A stretch of 6,298 bases of DNA from Nostoc sp. CHAB 5715. GTDB lineage: Bacteria; Cyanobacteriota; Cyanobacteriia; Cyanobacteriales; Nostocaceae. The position numbers were made by a program, and so were the translations under genes. This document shows positions 1 through 4,045 of the stretch, piece after piece. The stretch spans positions 1 through 6,298 of the forward strand of contig NZ_JAIVFR010000406.1 of NCBI RefSeq assembly GCF_020829685.1. Direction: 5' to 3'. Position 1 is the stretch's first letter. Each line of letters starts with the position of its first letter. The notes below the pieces were generated by a model. That model was not told the origin of the DNA and searched no databases. It saw only the letters and a program-made list of their open reading frames with translations.

Positions 1-18
1 ACAAGCGGGTAAAATTTC
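1..18. repeat. Fold-back inverted repeat, left copy
   Basis: Bases 1-18 (ACAAGCGGGTAAAATTTC) are the exact reverse complement of 278-295. The match breaks at base 19 against 277 and reaches the window edge on the other side, so it may continue outside. The copy sits exactly where the NdhJ protein stops matching its family (after LPRE), which marks it as a join and not a native repeat. Confidence 0.85.
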
Positions 19-348
19 CCGTGGTAAGAACACCTTAACTCGAACTTCTTCGGGGCGATCGCTATTATCACCCACTTTAATCAAGTGATACACACTCACC
101 AATTCCTGTCCTGGCCCAAGGTCAACACCACCTTGAAACTGGAGATAATTAAACCCGTAGGCATAAAGGGCTGTAGCGGTAGGAAGCAAGAAATCTGCCT
201 CCACCTTAATTATCTCTACACCATTCTTATCCGGTGCTAAAAACTCATGGTCAAAGCCATTTTCCGTCAACCACTGAGAAATTTTACCCGCTTGTACCAA
301 TGACTCTTCTTTGGCAGCTGGTACTGGTTTAGATTCTTCTTCAGCCAC
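1..348 (-). CDS. ndhJ: NADH dehydrogenase-like (NDH-1) subunit J, 3'-truncated
   Basis: This encodes the NuoC/30-kDa-type subunit of cyanobacterial NDH-1, a peripheral-arm subunit of the complex that carries plastoquinone reduction, cyclic electron flow and respiration at the thylakoid membrane. The reading frame runs leftward from a GTG at 348 and begins [16 protein letters not shown]. It contains stretches typical of cyanobacterial Ndh[36 protein letters not shown] and VSVYHLIKV, then [12 protein letters not shown]. About 110 residues are genuine; the usual length is near 170-175. The GTG start is favoured because GGAGG lies 9 nt upstream and the N-terminus matches the family. It overlaps the ndhK stop by 8 nt, the normal ndhC-K-J order. 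After PRE the family continues with something like NPxVPSVYWIW, but here the frame reads ILPAC because bases 1-18 are a fold-back copy of 278-295. The C-terminal half, including the YDMFGI region, is therefore missing. Confidence 0.93.
   Translation of the reverse strand, partial: MAEEESKPVPAAKEESLVQAGKISQWLTENGFDHEFLAPDKNGVEIIKVEADFLLPTATALYAYGFNYLQFQGGVDLGPGQELVSVYHLIKVGDNSDRPEEVRVKVFLPREILPAC
55..62. repeat. HIP1 octamer GCGATCGC in ndhJ
   Basis: Exact GCGATCGC, the octamer over-represented in many cyanobacterial genomes. It supports a cyanobacterial source for the ndh segment. Confidence 0.85.
278..295. repeat. Fold-back inverted repeat, right copy in ndhJ 5' part
   Basis: Reverse complement of window bases 1-18. 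Here the sequence is in its native context: on the minus strand it encodes QAGKIS near the NdhJ N-terminus, followed by QWLTENGF as expected. This is therefore the source copy and 1-18 is the displaced one. Confidence 0.85.
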
Positions 349-925
349 GGGTTTGTTCCTCCTTTTGTGCCTTTTCTGTCAGCAGTGCAGGTGGTATTGG
401 CATACCAATCGCTTCCGTCAATTCTTTTGGTGGTACAGAACGAGTTTCTGACTGCAAATACTTACCAGTTAAGATTTCATCTACTGGCTTCAGGTTATGA
501 GTCGTGCTGTAGTAGCGGTGGGTTTGCTTAATTTTATGCCGCTCTTGCATCGATTCATTGGAGATTTTCTTCCGCAGCTTAATAATTGCATCGATAATTG
601 CTTCTGGACGGGGAGGACAACCAGGTAAATACACATCCACAGGAATCAGTTTATCGACTCCGCGCACTGCTGTAGGGGAATCAACGCTGAACATCCCGCC
701 AGTAATTGTGCAAGCACCCATCGCAATTACATACTTTGGCTCTGGCATTTGTTCATAAAGACGCACCAGTTGGGGAGCCATCTTCATCGTAATAGTCCCT
801 GCCGTAATAATTAAATCGGCTTGGCGGGGGCTAGAACGGGGAATTAGCCCAAAACGGTCAAAGTCAAATCGGGAACCAATTAAAGCTGCAAACTCAATAA
901 AGCAGCAAGCAGTACCAAACAGCAA
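341..925 (-). CDS. ndhK: NDH-1 subunit K (cluster N2 subunit), 5'-truncated
   Basis: NdhK is the NuoB/PSST-type subunit of cyanobacterial NDH-1 and carries the terminal [4Fe-4S] cluster N2 next to the quinone site. The genuine part begins at [12 protein letters not shown] (about 925) and ends at the TGA at 341-343, giving 194 residues of a protein usually near 245. All four cluster ligands are present: the tandem Cys at 907-905 and 904-902, the Cys of GACTITGG at 712-710 and the Cys of LPGCPPRPE at 619-617. The [16 protein letters not shown] and [16 protein letters not shown] blocks are intact. About 50 N-terminal residues, including the usual LWP just before LLFG, are absent. Upstream of 925 the frame stays open to 1168, but that stretch is the antisense of the histidine kinase and is not NdhK. 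The gene is followed by ndhJ with an 8-nt overlap. Identity is near certain. The truncation looks like a sequence join and not decay, since no stop or frameshift is seen. Confidence 0.95.
   Translation of the reverse strand: MLFGTACCFIEFAALIGSRFDFDRFGLIPRSSPRQADLIITAGTITMKMAPQLVRLYEQMPEPKYVIAMGACTITGGMFSVDSPTAVRGVDKLIPVDVYLPGCPPRPEAIIDAIIKLRKKISNESMQERHKIKQTHRYYSTTHNLKPVDEILTGKYLQSETRSVPPKELTEAIGMPIPPALLTEKAQKEEQTRG
358..366 (-). promoter_or_regulatory. Shine-Dalgarno for ndhJ, inside ndhK
   Basis: On the minus strand this reads AAAAGGAGG, close to a full anti-16S match, with 9 nt between GGAGG and the GTG at 348-346. It lies within the last codons of ndhK. It decides the ndhJ start and explains how a GTG-initiated gene overlapping its neighbour can be translated. 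Confidence 0.75.
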
Positions 926-930
926 CGCTG
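920..930. other. Chimeric junction: ndhK to histidine kinase interior
   Basis: Left of about 925, minus-strand codons give NdhK LLFGTACC. Right of about 921, plus-strand codons give [12 protein letters not shown], the interior of a cyanobacterial hybrid kinase. The bases AGCAA(C) at 921-926 fit both sides: antisense of the NdhK Leu-Leu codons, and the Ser-Asn codons of the kinase. This suggests a short microhomology at the join. Both genes are cut mid-protein and lie in opposite orientation, so no functional fusion results. Confidence 0.85.
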
Positions 931-2732
931 AGTTAGAAGAAAAGGCAGAGTTGTTGGCGATGCAAAAGCAAGAAGTCGAGCGCAAAAATCGGGAAATTGA
1001 ACAAGCAAGACTCTCTTTAGAAGATAAGGCTGAACAACTCGCCCTTTCTTCAAAATACAAATCAGAATTTCTCGCCAACATGTCCCATGAACTGCGGACA
1101 CCGTTGAACAGCTTGTTAATTTTGGCGAAGTTGTTGTCAGATAACATCGATCGCAACCTCACCGCCAAGCAAGTCGAATACAGCCAAACAATTTACTCAG
1201 CAGGTAATGATTTGTTGGCGTTAATCAATGACATTCTGGATCTCGCCAAAATTGAATCTGGAACTATGTCCATTGACATGACTCAAATGCCATTGACAGA
1301 GTTGGGCGATCAGATTGAGCGCACCTTTCGGCAAATCGCTCAGAGCAAAGGACTTGCTTTCACAATTGAATTGACTCCCGAATTGCCCACAACCATCTAT
1401 ACAGATGTCAAACGCTTACAACAGGTGTTGAAAAATCTCCTCTCCAACGCTTTTAAATTTACAGAGCAAGGAGAGGTACGCTTGCGGATTGCGGTAGCGA
1501 AGCAGGGATGGAGCAAAGACCAAGAAACTTTAAATCGCGCCCAGATTGTCATCGCCTTCTCAGTCAGCGATACAGGCATTGGCATTGCCCCCGACAAGCA
1601 GAAAGTGATTTTCGAGGCATTTCAGCAAGCCGATGGCTCTACCAGTCGGAGATACGGCGGTACCGGATTGGGCTTATCAATTAGCCGTGAAATCGCCCGT
1701 CTCTTTGGCGGCGAAATTAAACTAATCAGTCAACCCGGTCAAGGCAGCACCTTTACATTCTACTTCCCACAATTGAGTCCTGAGTCTACATCAAAACCAT
1801 TCCCCACTCCCTACTCCCCAATTAGTACAGACGCGATTAATCGCGTCTCTACCCACTCCCCACTCCCCACTCCCCACTCCCTACTCCCCACTCCCCAATC
1901 CCCACTCCTAAATGACGATCGCACTACTATTGGCATAGGCGATCGCGTGTTACTAATTGTTGAGGATGACGTTAATTTTGCGCGTATCCTGCTAGAGATG
2001 GCGCAACAACACGGATTCAAGGTAATCACTGCCCAAACAGGCAGTACAGGTTTGATGTTAGCGCAGCAATTCCTGCCTTCAGCCATTTTGCTAGATATCA
2101 GGTTGCCAGAAATGGATGGTTGGACTGTATTAGATCGTCTCAAGCATGACCCTAATACCCGCCACATTCCTGTACATATTATGAGCGTTGAGGAAGGGAG
2201 ACAGCGCGGTTTGCAACTAGGAGCGATCGCATATCTGCAAAAGCCCTTAACCAGTGAAACAATATCCGAGGCGTTGGGCAAAATTAAAGGTTTTGTTGAG
2301 CGCCAGGTGAAAAATTTGTTGGTAGTCGAAGACGACGACACTCAACGGCTTAGTATTGTTGAGTTGATTGGCAACAGCGATGTTTCTACTACTGCGGTTG
2401 GCACTGGTGCAGCAGCTTTAGAAGCTATTCGCTCCCAGCATTTTGATTGCCTCGTTCTCGATTTAGGGCTACCCGACATGACTGGGTTTGAACTAATCGA
2501 ACAGATAAAGCTTCTACCTCACGGCAAAACTTTACCAATTATTGTTTACACAGGTAGAGAAATTAGCAAAGCTCAAGAAACAGAACTTAGACGAATTGCC
2601 GAAACAATCATCATTAAAGATGTGCGATCGCCCGAACGTCTCCTTGATGAAACAGCATTATTTTTACACCGAGTCCAAGCAAATTTACCAGCACCCAAAC
2701 GAGAAATACTTGAACAACTGCATTCTTTTTGA
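927..2732 (+). CDS. Hybrid sensor histidine kinase, internal fragment (HisKA-HATPase_c-REC-REC)
   Basis: This encodes a two-component phosphorelay kinase truncated at both ends. From about 927 there is a charged coiled-coil signalling helix ([20 protein letters not shown]). It is followed by HisKA with the H-box [16 protein letters not shown] (phospho-His codon 1086-1088). HATPase_c has the N-box (LLSNAFKF, Asn 1446-1448), G1 (DTGIGIAP, from 1569), an F-box ([10 protein letters not shown]) and G2 (GGTGLGLS, from 1656). A Pro/Ser-rich linker (about 1770-1925) comes from heptamer DNA repeats. REC1 has acidic residues at 1962-1970, acceptor Asp 2094-2096 ([12 protein letters not shown]) and Lys 2241-2243. 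REC2 has acidic residues from 2328, acceptor Asp 2460-2462 ([13 protein letters not shown]) and Lys 2616-2618. All catalytic residues are present, so the preserved core looks active in kind. Sensor domains (typically GAF/HAMP/PAS in such cyanobacterial kinases) are missing at the left join. At the right the family continues past ILEQLH into another receiver, but here SF and a TGA (2730-2732) follow at the join. ATG 960 is not a real start. The signal sensed cannot be told. Confidence 0.92.
   Translation, partial: AELEEKAELLAMQKQEVERKNREIEQARLSLEDKAEQLALSSKYKSEFLANMSHELRTPLNSLLILAKLLSDNIDRNLTAKQVEYSQTIYSAGNDLLALINDILDLAKIESGTMSIDMTQMPLTELGDQIERTFRQIAQSKGLAFTIELTPELPTTIYTDVKRLQQVLKNLLSNAFKFTEQGEVRLRIAVAKQGWSKDQETLNRAQIVIAFSVSDTGIGIAPDKQKVIFEAFQQADGSTSRRYGGTGLGLSISREIARLFGGEIKLISQPGQGSTFTFYFPQLSPESTSKPFPTPYSPISTDAINRVSTHSPLPTPHSLLPTPQSPLLNDDRTTIGIGDRVLLIVEDDVNFARILLEMAQQHGFKVITAQTGSTGLMLAQQFLPSAILLDIRLPEMDGWTVLDRLKHDPNTRHIPVHIMSVEEGRQRGLQLGAIAYLQKPLTSETISEALGKIKGFVERQVKNLLVVEDDDTQRLSIVELIGNSDVSTTAVGTGAAALEAIRSQHFDCLVLDLGLPDMTGFELIEQIKLLPHGKTLPIIVYTGREISKAQETELRRIAETIIIKDVRSPERLLDETALFLHRVQANLPAPKREILEQLHSF
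1797..1820. repeat. Heptamer repeat tract 1 (CCACTCC type)
   Basis: Three tandem 7-bp units are readable (CCATTCC, CCACTCC, CTACTCC at 1797-1817), followed by a partial unit. The tract begins right after the kinase's HATPase_c domain and is coding in the kinase frame (KPFPTPYSP). It resembles the short tandemly repeated heptanucleotides (STRR) described in heterocystous cyanobacteria. Confidence 0.8.
1825..1852. repeat. 28-bp near-perfect palindrome between the heptamer tracts
   Basis: The palindrome is centred between 1838 and 1839, with core GACGCGATTAATCGCGTC (1830-1847). Thirteen of 14 base pairs match; the only mismatch is C1828 against C1849. It resembles the GAGACGCGATTAATCGCGTCTC-like palindromes that recur between genes in Nostoc/Anabaena, but here it lies inside a coding frame (reading [10 protein letters not shown]). 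As RNA it could fold into a strong hairpin. Confidence 0.85.
1853..1908. repeat. Heptamer repeat tract 2, eight CCACTCC units
   Basis: Eight uninterrupted 7-bp units fill 56 bp. Six are exact CCACTCC; the fifth is CTACTCC and the seventh CCAATCC. As 7 is not a multiple of 3, the frame rotates and the protein shows a seven-residue period ([18 protein letters not shown]) in the linker between HATPase_c and REC1. Change by three units (21 bp) keeps the frame, so the linker length could vary between strains. Confidence 0.9.
1939..1946. repeat. HIP1 octamer at the start of REC1
   Basis: Exact GCGATCGC in the codons just before the REC1 strand VLLIVEDD. A one-base variant, ACGATCGC, lies at 1915-1922. 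Confidence 0.85.
2223..2230. repeat. HIP1 octamer in REC1
   Basis: Exact GCGATCGC, encoding part of the GAIAYLQKP segment that leads to the conserved receiver Lys. Confidence 0.85.
2624..2631. repeat. HIP1 octamer at the end of REC2, last in the window
   Basis: Exact GCGATCGC about 100 bp before the right-hand join. None occurs in the remaining ~3.6 kb, which agrees with a change of source genome at about 2725. Confidence 0.85.
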
Positions 2733-2735
2733 AGA
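2718..2735. other. Chimeric junction: cyanobacterial kinase to Bacteroidota DNA
   Basis: Kinase codons remain family-like through ILEQLH (His codon 2721-2723). From about 2731 a different frame (codons starting at 2731, 2734 and so on) encodes a protein tail that is coupled to the next gene. Codon style changes and HIP1 sites stop. I cannot place the join to the base, because the T-rich CTTTTT at 2725-2730 could belong to either side. Confidence 0.8.
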
Positions 2736-2829
2736 CACTTTCACGTGGCTGCATGAGCTCAGCTACCTGGCCAGTTTCGGCCTGGTGGCAGGTCATATTC
2801 TTAATATCCGTTATTGCAAACATTGCTGA
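2731..2829 (+). CDS. C-terminal tail of an unidentified gene, cut by the junction
   Basis: I do not recognise the family. The frame reads [16 protein letters not shown] and GLVAGHILNIRYCKHC, then TGA at 2827-2829. It has a hydrophobic or amphipathic middle (LSYLASFGLVAGHILNI) and ends in a CKHC pair of cysteines that could bind metal; that last point is only a guess. Three things suggest it is real: codon use like the genes to its right, no stop across the stretch, and a stop that overlaps the next gene's ATG by one base (TGATG), typical of translational coupling. The frame stays open leftward to about 2542, but that part is an out-of-frame reading of the kinase. The real 5' end is missing, so it was probably the upstream partner of the GTPase in one operon. 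Confidence 0.5.
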   Translation, partial: EDTFTWLHELSYLASFGLVAGHILNIRYCKHC

Positions 2830-4037
2830 TGAAAAAATTGCCTGTAACCGTATTGTCCGGATTTTTAGGAGCCGGAAAAACAACTTTGCTCAACCATCTC
2901 CTGCACAATAAAGCGGGTCTGAAAGTAGCCGTCATTGTCAACGACATGAGCGAGGTCAACATTGATGCCCGGCTGGTGGAAAAAGAGAACACACTATCAA
3001 GAACAGAAGAAAGACTGGTGGAGATGTCAAACGGATGTATCTGCTGCACACTCAGGGAAGACCTCATGATTGAAGTGGAGAAGCTGGCCCGTGAAAATCG
3101 TTTTGATTATCTGCTGATTGAATCCACGGGTATTTCCGAACCGGTGCCGGTGGCACAGACCTTCAGTTTTACGGATGAAGCTAATGGCATAGATTTATCA
3201 AAATGGTCTTACATAGACAGCATGGTAACGGTGGTGGATGCTTTTAATTTCAGTAAGGACTTCGGCTCTTCCGACACGATCCACTCAAGGGCATTGAATG
3301 AGGATGCCAGCGATCAAAGACCGATCGTTAATCTTCTGACCGACCAGATTGAATTTGCAGACATCATCCTGATCAACAAAGCGGATCTTGTGAGTCATGA
3401 GCAGCTTCATGAACTCAGGACATTAATAAGTAAACTGAATCCACACGCTAAAATTATCCTTTCCACTTTCGGCAGGGTTGAGCCGTCTGCGATCTTAGGC
3501 ACCGGGCTTTTTGATTTTGAAACGGCCCAGGCCTCCGCAGGCTGGATCCAAGAAATACAGAATCACGAAAATGGGAAAACACACCAACCGGAAACAGAGG
3601 AATATGTTATTTCATCCTTTGTGTTCAGGGATAAACGGCCTTTTCACCCTGAAAGATTCTGGGATTACATTTCGGAAGACTGGCATGCGGGCATTATCCG
3701 CTCCAAGGGGCTTTTCTGGCTGGCTTCCCGGCCTTATGAAGCCCTCAACTGGTCACAGTCAGGCGGCTCGCTCAGGGCCGAAAGTGCCGGGATATGGTGG
3801 GTTAGTAAGCCTTTCAACGAAAGAATCAGGTATGCTTCGTTTGTTGAAAATCAGGCAGCCATCGAATCACGCTGGGATAGGCGTTTCGGTGACAGGCGAA
3901 ATGAACTGGTGATCATCGGCCAGGACCTTAACCATAGCCTGGTTACGGAAGAACTCCGGCAATGTCTGTGCACTGAAAAAGAGATCAGTGAAATGGAATC
4001 GGGAAAGCGTTTTAAAGACCCTTTCCCGGTTGTCTGA
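2829..4037 (+). CDS. COG0523 (CobW/ZigA-type) GTPase, putative metallochaperone
   Basis: A complete G3E-family P-loop GTPase of 402 residues. These proteins are thought to deliver metal, often zinc under zinc starvation, or cobalt in cobalamin synthesis, to client proteins in the cytoplasm. Visible motifs are Walker A GFLGAGKT (residues 11-18), the family's metal-binding C-x-C-C as GCICC (Cys 70, 72, 73), ESTGISEP (98-105) and the guanine-specificity NKAD (183-186). The C-terminal CobW_C domain covers roughly residues 255-370 (RPFHPERFW, GIIRSKGLFWLASRP, WDRRFGDRRNELVIIGQDL). The length and this C-terminal signature fit the longer ZigA-like branch more than the short CobW proteins. The His-rich metal loop of many homologues is reduced to NHENGKTH. 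The ATG at 2829 is chosen because MKKLPVTVLSGF fits the family start and overlaps the preceding stop by one base; an in-frame TTG at 2814 would add five odd residues. No strong Shine-Dalgarno is seen, as is common in Bacteroidota. Which metal is served cannot be read from the sequence. Confidence 0.92.
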   Translation: MKKLPVTVLSGFLGAGKTTLLNHLLHNKAGLKVAVIVNDMSEVNIDARLVEKENTLSRTEERLVEMSNGCICCTLREDLMIEVEKLARENRFDYLLIESTGISEPVPVAQTFSFTDEANGIDLSKWSYIDSMVTVVDAFNFSKDFGSSDTIHSRALNEDASDQRPIVNLLTDQIEFADIILINKADLVSHEQLHELRTLISKLNPHAKIILSTFGRVEPSAILGTGLFDFETAQASAGWIQEIQNHENGKTHQPETEEYVISSFVFRDKRPFHPERFWDYISEDWHAGIIRSKGLFWLASRPYEALNWSQSGGSLRAESAGIWWVSKPFNERIRYASFVENQAAIESRWDRRFGDRRNELVIIGQDLNHSLVTEELRQCLCTEKEISEMESGKRFKDPFPVV

Positions 4038-4045
4038 TCACCTTT

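Noticed and set aside
341..1168. One long minus-strand frame that could be read as an NdhK with a novel N-terminal extension.
   Set aside because: Residues upstream of LLFGTACC are antisense to conserved kinase motifs (including the H-box), so the extension is an accident of the join.
1797..1908. CRISPR-like repeat array.
   Set aside because: Units are 7 bp and contiguous, with no spacers; a tandem heptamer array explains it fully.
1811..2341. Open minus-strand frame of 176 codons with a Gly/Trp/Glu-rich repeat ([12 protein letters not shown]).
   Set aside because: It is the complement of the heptamer tract and of receiver-domain codons; the plus strand carries clear REC motifs.
2542..2730. 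Leftward extension of the unknown tail gene through kinase DNA.
   Set aside because: It is an out-of-frame reading of REC2; conserved receiver residues are in the other frame.
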